This document shows positions 32,611 through 39,866 of a stretch of 40,885 bases of DNA, piece after piece. Below the pieces are notes generated by a model that saw only the letters and a program-made list of their open reading frames with translations, ran no database searches and was not told where the DNA came from. Each line of letters opens with the position of its first letter. Within the stretch, counting starts at the first letter, position 1. Made by a program: the position numbers and the translations under genes. Source of the DNA: Actinomadura formosensis NBRC 14204 (lineage in GTDB: Bacteria > Actinomycetota > Actinomycetes > Streptosporangiales > Streptosporangiaceae); assembly GCF_001552155.1 (NCBI RefSeq), contig NZ_BCQQ01000058.1:1-40885 (forward strand). The letters are read 5' to 3'.

Positions 32611-32918
32611 CCGCTTCAGTGGCGATGCCGCAGGCCCTCTACGGCGCCGCCGCCGCGTCATCCCGGCTTCCGTGCGAACTCGCGGAGCCTCTCCGGCTCC
32701 CACCTGCCTAGTTCACTGCTCACATCGCCTGAAGACGGGGCTACCTCTGCCGAGCGGTGGAGTTGTCGGATGTCCGTGTGGGTGAACTCGGCCCGGAAGG
32801 CTCCGGGGGAGATCCGTTCGCCTGTTCGTCGCCGTAGGCGGCTGGGGGCAGGGGCATGACCGATTGGTGTGTTCAGCCGCCCAGTGCAGGGCTGCAGCGG
32901 CAGCCCGAGCCTGACTGC
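32611..32918. other. Gap between convergent genes with one unassigned frame
   Basis: The plus strand shows no supportable gene or strong terminator. The minus strand contains the open frame listed separately (32658-32918). The composition starts to fall toward the lower-GC island on the right. Confidence 0.4.
32658..32918 (-). pseudogene. Possible 3' fragment of an unknown gene
   Basis: Directly after the nucleotidyltransferase stop codon, and in the same frame, the minus strand stays open for 86 codons to a TGA at 32658-32660. Its middle part (RRTGERISPGAFRAEFTH, then TDIRQLHRSAEVAPSSGD, ending GRWEPERLREFARKPG) has protein-like composition, with codon third positions mostly G or C, unlike a random frame. 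There is no plausible start codon with a ribosome site. It may be the tail of a gene truncated when the island inserted, or readthrough sequence of the nucleotidyltransferase. I do not recognise the protein. Confidence 0.3.
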
Positions 32919-33788
32919 TCAGAGATGGCGCAACTCTGCCGCCAAGCGCTTAATGTAAGCAGGAGCCGCGGCCCGGATCGTTTCCTCAGGGATGTCGCCG
33001 GTATGTGCTTCGACGGCGAGGTTGACACCGGGTGTGCGGGCGCCGCCAAACAGTTCGCTGAGCAGTTCGATTCCTTCTTTGGCGCCGGCGCCTATGCGGG
33101 GATCCTGGACGAGGGTGGTGATGGTGCTAGCTACTCGGCGGGCGGGAACGGTGGCCATGATCCGGTAGACATCGCCCGCGTCCTTGTTGGTGAGGCGGTC
33201 GGGGTGAGTGCCGACGTTCTTGTGCCGGTCGCTGATTTTGTAAGCCTTGGCGACCAGGAGGGCCGCAGGGCCAGCGACGTTGGCGGTGATGCTGCGCTCA
33301 TCGGCTGGATCGAGACTCCGGATGACCATTGGCGTGCGGTCGACGGCGCAGACCTCCAGGCCAGTGACCCAGCGGGCGGTCATTTTCCCGTGTGGAGGGA
33401 TCTTGGCGCTTCTGCTTCCAGTTTTGTTCGCGAGTTTCTTGCCGACAAGGATGTCCAACTCGATCGGGACGTCCTCGTCGCCGATCTGTTCGGTGCGCGT
33501 CCACAGGCCCGGCTGGTTGTCCTGCCTCAGGTCGAAGCCAGCGGCCCGCAGCGCTTCGTCGACAAGCGGTTGATCATCCAACACGGCAGGATCAAGGCTC
33601 AGATCAGCGTCGGAGGTGAAGGGAGCATTTCGCATGCTGGCGTCAGGCGTGCGCAGGTAGACGGCCTGGGCCCCGACGACGGTGAGTGCCTTCAGGTGCG
33701 GGCGCAAGGCGGTGAGGCCGTCGAGCAGGACCCGCCGTGAGGCGATGACCAGCTGATTCTGGTCGATGCCCTCAGGGGCCTTGGCCAT
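32919..33788 (-). CDS. AbiEii-like nucleotidyltransferase (putative toxin)
   Basis: A 289-residue protein with a nucleotidyltransferase core. VVGAQAVYLR (37-46) supplies the Gly-containing loop, FTSDADLSLDP (57-67) the first metal-binding Asp60-x-Asp62 pair, and PIELDILVG the third Asp112. This resembles AbiEii/AbiGii toxins of type IV toxin-antitoxin and abortive-infection systems, although the GS motif of canonical members is altered. Such enzymes modify tRNA ends or related targets. The ATG has GGGGGAG 6 nt upstream. It lies downstream of the AbiEi-like gene, the canonical order, but with an 81-nt gap instead of an overlap. That gap holds an imperfect TGATC...GATCA hairpin (33846-33872). 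Codon use is less GC-extreme than in the flanking genes. Confidence 0.75.
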   Translation of the reverse strand: MAKAPEGIDQNQLVIASRRVLLDGLTALRPHLKALTVVGAQAVYLRTPDASMRNAPFTSDADLSLDPAVLDDQPLVDEALRAAGFDLRQDNQPGLWTRTEQIGDEDVPIELDILVGKKLANKTGSRSAKIPPHGKMTARWVTGLEVCAVDRTPMVIRSLDPADERSITANVAGPAALLVAKAYKISDRHKNVGTHPDRLTNKDAGDVYRIMATVPARRVASTITTLVQDPRIGAGAKEGIELLSELFGGARTPGVNLAVEAHTGDIPEETIRAAAPAYIKRLAAELRHL

Positions 33789-33869
33789 GTCCGACTCCCC
33801 CGATCAAGCCACGTCCCTGCGTTGGGCGGCCGACACTGTCGATGCTGATCTTAGGGCTAGAGACCTTGA

Positions 33870-35000
33870 TCAGGACCGCAGTCGGTCCAACTGCCACAGG
33901 CGCGGGTTGTCCCGCATGTAGCTCAGGACGGCTTCGCCCTCTGCGGGCATTCGACCGGGGCCGGAGAGGCAATCCAGGGCAAGCTGACTCAAAGCCACCC
34001 GGCGCACGCCGCCGTGGTCTACGGTCCGTTCGAAGACCACCGGGTCGTGGGCCCGCAGCAGCAGCACATCAGCTCCTCTGTCGACGCGCAACAGGCCGAG
34101 TTCGTCTCCGATTTCGTCGGGCAGACGCGGCGCACCGGCGGGGAGATAGAGCATTAGCTGCCCTCCCACGGCCAAGGGCGCCACCGTGCGTGCGGCATAT
34201 GACCCGGTTAGGGCGATCTGCCCCCTGTACTCCCCGGGCAAGGCGCGCAGCGCCTTGAAGACTGCATCGATGCCGTTCGGGGCGACCATGCCGACGTAGG
34301 AGTTTTGCCGGAGAAGGGTGTAGTGCTCGGCGCGGACGCGCAGGAGCTGCGGCCAGTCCACGTAAGTGATAATCCGGCCCTCACGCCGGATCAGCAGTTG
34401 ATCCTCCAGGGTGTCAAGAAGCCGGGAGACATATGGCAGGCTGAGTCCGGCGGCATTGGCAAGCTCTGTGGCCCGGTAGGGCGGGGCGACATCGGTCAGG
34501 AGCCGCACAAGACGTCCGGCTTTGAGCCCGGCCAACGTTGCCTTGCTGCTTTTGGTAGTGCTCGACCGCGGAGAGCGGCTCGCGCCTTGGGTGTAGATCG
34601 CAACAGCGGGCCGGGAGACGCGCAGGGAGACGTTGCCGGTCAGGTCGACATATCCGATGCCGTGCTCGCGCAGGAGCAGTTGGACGCGTGGTGCGATCCA
34701 TGGAGCGATCACCAGAAGGTTCGTATAGTGGTTCACCTGCCGCAACAGGTCCCACTTGGGTAGCAGTTGCTCCTCCACCAGACGGGGGGAAACGTTTCTC
34801 TTAAGGTCGATCACCAGCTGCGTGAGGACGCTATCGCCATCCGCCTTCATTTGCACCAAGGCGTCGAGGCGTCGCCTCCCGCCCCCGGCCTCCTGCGTGG
34901 TGGGCTGGATGGTGACCTCCCAGCCGGGACCAAGCAGGTCACGCAGGATCGTTAGCCCCTGATCGAGGAGCGAGTCCGGAGTCAAGTCGTCGAGGCTCAC
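33870..35000 (-). CDS. AbiEi-like regulator with REase-like and winged-helix domains
   Basis: A 376-residue protein. Residues 35-125 look like a restriction-endonuclease-like (PD-D/ExK) core: RRLDALV with Asp46, LVIDLKRN with Asp65 and Lys67, then NLLVIAPWIAPRVQLLLRE and GIGYVDLTGN (114-123). Residues 163-212 form a winged helix (RLVRLLTDVAPPYRATELANA, SLPYVSRLLDTLEDQ, LIRREGR). The C-terminal part (APNGIDAV, IALTGSYAARTVAPL, LLLRAHDPVVF, VALSQLALDCLSGPGRMPAEGE) resembles the AbiEi antitoxin C-terminus. I start at the GTG at 35000, with AGGA 9 nt upstream; the open frame to 35204 adds Cys-rich nonsense from the repeat array. It probably represses itself through that array and neutralises the downstream nucleotidyltransferase. 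Confidence 0.75.
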   Translation of the reverse strand: MSLDDLTPDSLLDQGLTILRDLLGPGWEVTIQPTTQEAGGGRRRLDALVQMKADGDSVLTQLVIDLKRNVSPRLVEEQLLPKWDLLRQVNHYTNLLVIAPWIAPRVQLLLREHGIGYVDLTGNVSLRVSRPAVAIYTQGASRSPRSSTTKSSKATLAGLKAGRLVRLLTDVAPPYRATELANAAGLSLPYVSRLLDTLEDQLLIRREGRIITYVDWPQLLRVRAEHYTLLRQNSYVGMVAPNGIDAVFKALRALPGEYRGQIALTGSYAARTVAPLAVGGQLMLYLPAGAPRLPDEIGDELGLLRVDRGADVLLLRAHDPVVFERTVDHGGVRRVALSQLALDCLSGPGRMPAEGEAVLSYMRDNPRLWQLDRLRS

Positions 35001-35033
35001 CTTGTCATCCTGACACGAGGACTCTGTCCACAG

Positions 35034-35151
35034 GTAGCAAACTTGCCTGCAGAGGCAACTTTCCTTATCTAAGCAAGTTGCAGATCCAGGCAACTTATCT
35101 CTGTGTAGCACTTGCCTACAGCAAGCAACTCTGCTTCCTGAGCAAGTCGGG
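35034..35151. promoter_or_regulatory. Dense ACTTGCC / GCAACTT operator array
   Basis: Two imperfect direct copies occur: GTAGC-aa-ACTTGCCTGCAG followed by GGCAACTT (35036-35061) and GTAGC-ACTTGCCTACAG followed by GCAACT (35105-35130). Between them a perfect inverted repeat AAGTTGC-(8 nt)-GCAACTT lies at 35075-35096. A further GCAAGT lies near 35142-35147. Together this forms four clustered binding-site-like units within about 115 bp, beginning 34 nt upstream of the AbiEi-like start. The stretch is AT-richer than its surroundings and should contain the promoter. Confidence 0.65.
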
Positions 35152-35206
35152 TAGCCGTGCTCCGAACCGTATTCCAGAACCAGGTGGCCTTGGCGTGAAC
35201 TCATGA

Positions 35207-35239
35207 CTCATAGTGAACGGCGGGCTCGTTCACTATGAG
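35207..35239. promoter_or_regulatory. 13-bp perfect inverted repeat, operator-like
   Basis: CTCATAGTGAACG (35207-35219) and CGTTCACTATGAG (35227-35239) are separated by 7 nt. The non-GC-rich arms and length suit a TetR/GntR-type operator better than a terminator. It lies about 200 nt upstream of the AbiEi-like gene. The adjacent 35240-35347 holds no visible gene. Confidence 0.55.
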
Positions 35240-35347
35240 CAGGAGCGGCCGCAGCGGATGAGTAGGGGCCCGCCCGCATGACGTCGCTTGTCCCATAGGG
35301 GCAGTGGTGAGCAGCGGGTGGAGGTCGGGGGTTGCCATCCTCCTTCG

Positions 35348-35384
35348 CCCCTCAGGCCCCGGCGGGACGCCGGGGCCTGAGGGG
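35348..35384. terminator. Terminator with 17-bp perfect stem
   Basis: CCCCTCAGGCCCCGGCG pairs perfectly with CGCCGGGGCCTGAGGGG around a GGA loop. It lies 45 nt beyond the stop codon of the SSI-like lipoprotein gene (minus strand) and is probably its terminator. Confidence 0.75.
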
Positions 35385-35429
35385 TCGCGGGAACCGAGCC
35401 GGAACGGGGATGGCTCGTTCAGCCGGAGG

Positions 35430-35891
35430 TCAGCGGACCTTCGGGACGTCCCCGAAGAGCGGGGCGACCTGGCTCCAGCGGTGGAGCTGGCAGCCGTTCT
35501 TGCGGGTGAACTCGGTGTCGATCTCCTTGCCTTGCCAGGTGCCCTTCACCGTGGCGATCTCGGGACCGCCGTAGATCTGGGTGCACATCTGGCCCTTTGG
35601 GACGGGCTTGAAGGGTTCCTTGGCTTTGCTCAGGGCCGCGCATGCGTCGGCGGCTTTCGGATGGGTACCGCCAGGAGGGTCGCAGGTCAGTTTCCAGGTC
35701 TTGGCGGGGGCCTCCGGGGAGGCCCTGAGGGTGATGGTCAGCGAATCCGCCGGGGTGCCGGAGGGCTGCACGGACGTGGTGCCCGAAGGCCGGTCGGCGG
35801 GGTTTCCGTTGGCCTGTTCGTCGCCGCAGGCAGCCAGTGAGAGGAGCATGGCCAGCCCGGGCGCTGCGAATAGGAGCGTCCGATACCGCAT
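35430..35891 (-). CDS. SSI-family (subtilisin inhibitor-like) lipoprotein
   Basis: A 153-residue protein. The signal peptide ends in SLAAC with lipidated Cys22. A Ser/Thr/Pro linker (30-50) leads to a Streptomyces subtilisin inhibitor-like domain (about 51-148): LTCDPPGGTHPKAADAC, then GQMCTQIYGGPEIATVKGTW and a closing NGC. Cys70/Cys84 and Cys103/Cys134 match the two family disulfides. The reactive loop reads CTQIY, so the P1 position appears to be Gln105 where classical SSI has Met or Lys. It would be tethered to the outer membrane face, not secreted freely, and may guard the cell from its own or foreign serine proteases, or have lost inhibitory activity. It is divergent from the rhodanese gene (48 nt between starts). 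Confidence 0.87.
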   Translation of the reverse strand: MRYRTLLFAAPGLAMLLSLAACGDEQANGNPADRPSGTTSVQPSGTPADSLTITLRASPEAPAKTWKLTCDPPGGTHPKAADACAALSKAKEPFKPVPKGQMCTQIYGGPEIATVKGTWQGKEIDTEFTRKNGCQLHRWSQVAPLFGDVPKVR

Positions 35892-35938
35892 GCGTGATTC
35901 GACGCAGGGGGGCTTCGCGCGGTTCCATGGGGGGTGTG

Positions 35939-36274
35939 ATGATTTTCGGGGAAGACGTACCGGCCGTGGGTGCGGCCGACGTCCCGCCGGACGGCTATCT
36001 GCTGGACGTCCGGGAACAGGACGAATGGGATGCGGGCCACGCGCCCGAGGCGGTCCACATCCCCATGGGGCAGCTGGGCGACCGCGCCGGGGAGATACCG
36101 CGTGACCAGGAGGTCTTCGTGATCTGCCGGTCCGGTCAGCGGTCCGCGCAGGTGACGGTGGCGCTCAACCAGGCGGGCTGGCTGGTCAGGAACGTCGACG
36201 GCGGGATGAAGAGCTGGGCGGAGGCCGGACGGCCGATGGAGTGCGCCGGCGGCGGCCCGCCGTACGTTGCCTGA
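35939..36274 (+). CDS. Single-domain rhodanese-like protein
   Basis: A 111-residue cytoplasmic sulfurtransferase-fold protein. It shows YLLDVREQDEWDAGHAPEAVHIPMGQL (CH2A-type motif) and the active-site loop CRSGQRS with Cys63, then VDGGMKSWAEAGRPM. It may carry persulfide sulfur for detoxification or cofactor synthesis. The ATG at 35939 is preceded by a GGGGGGTG stretch with proper spacing; the ATG at 35927 overlaps that stretch and is less likely. It lies just upstream of the TPP riboswitch on the same strand. A link to thiamine sulfur chemistry is possible, but nothing in the sequence proves it. Confidence 0.9.
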   Translation: MIFGEDVPAVGAADVPPDGYLLDVREQDEWDAGHAPEAVHIPMGQLGDRAGEIPRDQEVFVICRSGQRSAQVTVALNQAGWLVRNVDGGMKSWAEAGRPMECAGGGPPYVA

Positions 36275-36334
36275 TCTACTCCGTATGCCCCCTTTTAGGG
36301 GTTGACGGGCGGTTGTACGATCGGGGCGACCGAT

Positions 36335-36430
36335 AACCGCGGGAGCTCGGGCCAGAGCCGGGCTGAGAGGGCGGCCTGCAAGGCGTCGCCGACCGCATGA
36401 ACCTGTCCGGGTAATGCCGGCGTAGGGAGT
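36335..36430 (+). promoter_or_regulatory. TPP riboswitch (THI element)
   Basis: The conserved TPP aptamer blocks are present: GGGCTGAGAGGGC (36359-36371), then GACCGCATGAACCTGTCCGG (36391-36410) and GGTAATGCCGGCGTAGGGAG (36410-36429). The GCCTGCAAGGC variable arm lies between them. The last GGGAG doubles as the ribosome site of the downstream gene, so ligand binding probably blocks translation initiation, the usual actinobacterial mode. An upstream TTGACG (36302-36307) may be part of the promoter. Confidence 0.93.
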
Positions 36431-36439
36431 GTGTGTCCC

Positions 36440-37789
36440 GTGACGTCCGACGTTGAAAAGCGCCCTAGCGACGAGCGGCCGAACAACGAGGTCCCCTTCA
36501 CCCTCGATGAGCCCGCCCCCAGGGTCCTCGGGTTCTGGGACCAGAGTGCGTTCTGGGCCAACCTCGGTGTCAGTCTTCTGGCCTTCTCCGGTGCCTACAC
36601 CGTCCTCGCGCCGGACGCCGATGGCCGGCCGACCATCTCCATCATGGCGGGCATCGTCGCGATGACCGTTGGAACGATCCTCGGCGGGCTGATGCTCGGC
36701 CTCGCCGCCGTCCCCGGCGCCCGCACCGGCCAGCCCGCGATGGTGCTGCTGCGCGGGCTGTTCGGCGCCCGGCTGTCGTACGCGCCGACGATCCTGAACA
36801 TCGCGCAGCTGGTCGGCTGGGGGACGTTCGAGCTGATCGTGATCGCGGACGCGGCGCGCGAGCTGTGGGACGGCGTGCCGCGCTGGGCCTACGTGATCGC
36901 CGCCGGCGCGATCACGACCGTGCTGACGATCTGGCCGCTCGGCTCGGTGCGGCTGCTGCGCCGCTACGTGACGGTCGCCGTGGCGATCGCGCTCGTCTAC
37001 TTCTACGTGGAACTCGTCCGGCAGCCGCTGCCCGACCTCACGCGGGGGTCGTGGGGCGGTTTCTGGGTCGGTGCGGACGCGGCGCTCGCGGTGTCGATCT
37101 CCTGGGTGCCGGTCGCCGCCGACTACACCCGGCATTCACGGACGGAACGGGCGGCGTTCGGTGCCGCGTCCGTCGGCTACTCGATCACCCAGATCATCGC
37201 CTACGTCCTCGGCCTGCTGGCGCTGGCGCTGGTCGCGGGCGACACCACCAGGATCTTCGACCCGTTCCTCGGCGCGACGCTCGGCGTGGTGTTCTTCGCG
37301 GTGTTCGTGCTGCGGGAGGCGGACCAGTCGTTCGCCGACACCTACTCCACCGCCGTGTCGATCCAGAACCTCTTCCCGCGCGCCGACCGCCGGGTGCTGA
37401 GCGTGGCGCTCGGCGTGGGCATCACCGTCCTCGCGCTCGTGCTGGACATCGGTGACTACGCGGGCTTCCTGCTGCTGATCGGGTCGGTGTTCGTGCCGAT
37501 GCTGGGCGTCCTCGCCGCCGACTTCTTCCTCGGCCGCCGCCGCGCGCGGGAGGGCTGGGACGTCTCCCGGCGGGCGCCGTCCCGCTGGGGCATGATCGCC
37601 GCCTGGACGGCCGGGTTCGTCGTCTACCAGCTGATCAACCCGGGCACGGTGCGCCACTGGGCGGACTTCTGGCGGGACGTCCGGGACGCGCTGCACTTCG
37701 GCCCGCAGGACTGGATGAGCGCCTCGCTGCTGTCGTTCCTGGTCGCGGGGATCGCCGCGCTGCTCATCGGACGGATTACCAGGCGGTAG
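36440..37789 (+). CDS. cytX: NCS1-family CytX-type hydroxymethylpyrimidine transporter
   Basis: A 449-residue permease of the nucleobase:cation symporter-1 family with about 12 hydrophobic segments. Family features include FWDQSAFWANLGVSLLAFSGAY, GQPAMVLLRGLFGARLSYAPTILN, the NIAQLVGWGTFELIVIAD helix, and SWVPVAADYTRHS. Control by a TPP riboswitch identifies it as a thiamine-precursor (HMP) importer of the CytX group, not a cytosine permease. I use the GTG at 36440, 10 nt after GGGAG; the GTG at 36431 overlaps the riboswitch end. TenA in the same window would supply or use the same pyrimidine. A short hairpin follows the stop. Confidence 0.92.
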   Translation: MTSDVEKRPSDERPNNEVPFTLDEPAPRVLGFWDQSAFWANLGVSLLAFSGAYTVLAPDADGRPTISIMAGIVAMTVGTILGGLMLGLAAVPGARTGQPAMVLLRGLFGARLSYAPTILNIAQLVGWGTFELIVIADAARELWDGVPRWAYVIAAGAITTVLTIWPLGSVRLLRRYVTVAVAIALVYFYVELVRQPLPDLTRGSWGGFWVGADAALAVSISWVPVAADYTRHSRTERAAFGAASVGYSITQIIAYVLGLLALALVAGDTTRIFDPFLGATLGVVFFAVFVLREADQSFADTYSTAVSIQNLFPRADRRVLSVALGVGITVLALVLDIGDYAGFLLLIGSVFVPMLGVLAADFFLGRRRAREGWDVSRRAPSRWGMIAAWTAGFVVYQLINPGTVRHWADFWRDVRDALHFGPQDWMSASLLSFLVAGIAALLIGRITRR

Positions 37790-37807
37790 CCTTACCGAAA
37801 GGTAAGG
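37790..37807. terminator. CCTTACC-GAAA-GGTAAGG hairpin
   Basis: A 7-bp perfect stem with a GAAA tetraloop starts on the base after the cytX stop codon. It is modest in GC and followed by TTCACGTGGCAATTTT, so it may be a weak terminator. Its symmetry would also fit a protein-binding site before the histidine kinase gene. Confidence 0.45.
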
Positions 37808-37865
37808 TTCACGTGGCAATTTTCGATGCAAGTTACCCGGCGCCGTGCCGGTATCCGGTGGCACG

Positions 37866-39866
37866 ATGACAGACGTGTATCAGCACGTCCATGATCCGAT
37901 CGCGCGCGCCGTCATCGAGAGCGCCGCCGACGCGATCGTGGCCGTGGACCGGCGGCACCGCGTCACCGTGTGGAATCCGGCCGCCGAGCGCATGTTCGGC
38001 TGGACCGCCGAGGAGGTGATCGGCCACGTCCCCCCGATCGTCCCGGACGAGCTGAGGGCCGAGCACAACGCCGTCCAGGAACGGCTCCTCACCCGGCGCG
38101 CCGGCGACGGCGGGCAGATCTCGATCGCGACCCGCCGCTCCCACCGGGACGGCCGGCTCATCGACGTCCGCATCGACACGAGCCTGCTGAAGGACCCGGA
38201 CGGGACGCTGCTCGGCTGGGTGGGCGTGTACCACCCGGTCGAGGAGGGCGAGATCGCCCAGCACCACATGACCGAGCGGGCCCGGCTCGTCCGGCGGCTG
38301 AACGACATCATCACCGACCTGAACGCCGAACTGGACCTCGCGGCCGTCCTCGACCGGATCACCGCCGCGCTGATCGAGCTGACCGGCGCGGACGCGGCCG
38401 GGTTCGTCCGGATCGAGGGCGAGCGCCTGCGGCTGGTCAGCCTGTCCGGACTGCCGGAGCGGATGCGCGGGACGTCCGCCGACCTGCGGTCGAGCCTGGT
38501 CGGGGAGCTGCTGCGGTCGGGCAAGACGGTCAAGCTCGCCACGGGCCGGCAGCGCCTCGGCGACCTGATCTGGTCGGAGCTGCCCGGCCTGCACACGATC
38601 GCGCTCGGCCTGTCCTACCTGCAGGGCCGGCCGTACGGTGCGCTGTACGCGCTCTTCTCCGGGGGCAAGGCCGGGCACACCGAGCTCGAACTGCTCGAAC
38701 TGCTCGCCGGGCACGCCGGTGTCGCGGTCGGCAACGCCGTCGCGTACGCGGAGGTCGTCCGGCAGCGGGCGCACGAGCGCGCGGTGATCGACTCCAGCGC
38801 CGACGGCATCGCCGTGCTCGACCACGACCTCGTCGTCCGGCAGTGGAACCCGGCCGCGCACGCCCTCACCGGCATCCCGCCGGAGAACGCGATCGGCCGC
38901 CCGCTGCCGTTCGACATCCCGGTGCTCGGTGAGATGCTCACGTTCCGGCTGGAGTCGGGGAGGTGGCTGAACGTGCTCGCCGCCGAGATCGAGGAGACCG
39001 GCGAGCTGGTGGTGGACTTCCGCGACGTCTCCGCGGCCAAGGCGCTCGAAGAGGCCAAGGACCTGTTCCTCGCCACGACCAGCCACGAGCTGCGCACCCC
39101 CATCACGGTCGTGCAGGGTTTCGCGTCCACGCTGGTCAACCGGTGGGACGAGATGGCCGACGACGACCGGCGCGCCGCCGTCGCCACCATCGCCGAACGG
39201 GCCCAGTCCCTCGCCCGGCTCGTCGAGCACCTTCTGCTGGGCTCGCGCGCGGGCGCCGACGAGCTGCCCGTGACGATCGAGTCGTTCGATCTGCGGCGGG
39301 TTCTGGAAGGTGTCGTCGCCGGTTTCCGCTCCCTCTCCCCGCTGCACCGCGTCGAGCTGGAGATCGCGCCCGGCCTGCCGTCCTGCCGGGGGGACGCGAT
39401 GGCGACCGACATCATCCTCGGGCAACTGCTGGAGAACGCGTTCAAGTACTCCCCGGACGGCGGAACGGTCAGCGTCAGCGCCCATTGCGCAGGCTCCGAC
39501 ATCGTCGTGTCGGTGGTGGACGAGGGGATCGGCATCCCGCTCGGCGACCATGAACGGATCTTCGAGCGGTTCGTCCAGGGCGACTCCGGGGACCGCCGGC
39601 GCTTCGGCGGCATCGGGCTCGGCCTGTACATCGTCAAACGGCTGACGGAGGCCCAGGGCGGGACAATTTCGGCGCATCCGGCCGGACGTGAGACATATCA
39701 CACCAAATCTCGCAAAGCTTCTATAGACGGTGAAGTGTCGGAAATGGAACGGGCCACTGGCCGTCCGAACACTCTCCTGGAGGCCCCGCCCGGCCGCGGA
39801 CCCGCAGGTGGGGCGCGTGCGGGCGAGGGAACTCGGATGCGGCTCGTGCTGCGCCGTGCCGACTGA
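37866..39866 (+). CDS. PAS-GAF-PAS sensor histidine kinase
   Basis: A 666-residue soluble histidine kinase with no membrane helix. PAS1 covers about 8-128 (AADAIVAVDRRHRVTVWNPAAERMFGW), GAF 150-296, PAS2 300-390 (GIAVLDHDLVVRQWNPAAHALTG) and HisKA 398-460 with phosphorylated His407 in SHELRTP. HATPase_c covers 470-605, with Asn524 in LLENAFKYSP, DEGIGIP, FERF and GGIGLGLYIVK. The ATG at 37866 is preferred; an in-frame GTG at 37845 is possible. The C-terminus is odd: residues 610-654 interrupt an otherwise normal ending (GGTISAHPAGRE ... GTRMRLVLRRAD), apparently a 135-nt in-frame insertion (39693-39827). No response regulator gene adjoins it; the next gene is a GHKL ATPase. Confidence 0.9.
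   Translation: MTDVYQHVHDPIARAVIESAADAIVAVDRRHRVTVWNPAAERMFGWTAEEVIGHVPPIVPDELRAEHNAVQERLLTRRAGDGGQISIATRRSHRDGRLIDVRIDTSLLKDPDGTLLGWVGVYHPVEEGEIAQHHMTERARLVRRLNDIITDLNAELDLAAVLDRITAALIELTGADAAGFVRIEGERLRLVSLSGLPERMRGTSADLRSSLVGELLRSGKTVKLATGRQRLGDLIWSELPGLHTIALGLSYLQGRPYGALYALFSGGKAGHTELELLELLAGHAGVAVGNAVAYAEVVRQRAHERAVIDSSADGIAVLDHDLVVRQWNPAAHALTGIPPENAIGRPLPFDIPVLGEMLTFRLESGRWLNVLAAEIEETGELVVDFRDVSAAKALEEAKDLFLATTSHELRTPITVVQGFASTLVNRWDEMADDDRRAAVATIAERAQSLARLVEHLLLGSRAGADELPVTIESFDLRRVLEGVVAGFRSLSPLHRVELEIAPGLPSCRGDAMATDIILGQLLENAFKYSPDGGTVSVSAHCAGSDIVVSVVDEGIGIPLGDHERIFERFVQGDSGDRRRFGGIGLGLYIVKRLTEAQGGTISAHPAGRETYHTKSRKASIDGEVSEMERATGRPNTLLEAPPGRGPAGGARAGEGTRMRLVLRRAD

Noticed and set aside
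35034..35151. Short repeats that at first look like a CRISPR array
   Set aside because: Unit lengths and spacings differ, copies occur in both orientations, and no cas gene is present; operator sites explain them better.
35001..35204. 68-codon extension of the AbiEi-like protein
   Set aside because: It translates the operator repeats into Cys-rich nonsense; the GTG at 35000 has a ribosome site.
37790..37807. An iron (DtxR/IdeR) box before the histidine kinase
   Set aside because: The repeat is a short stem with a GAAA loop directly after a stop codon and does not fit the 19-bp iron-box consensus.
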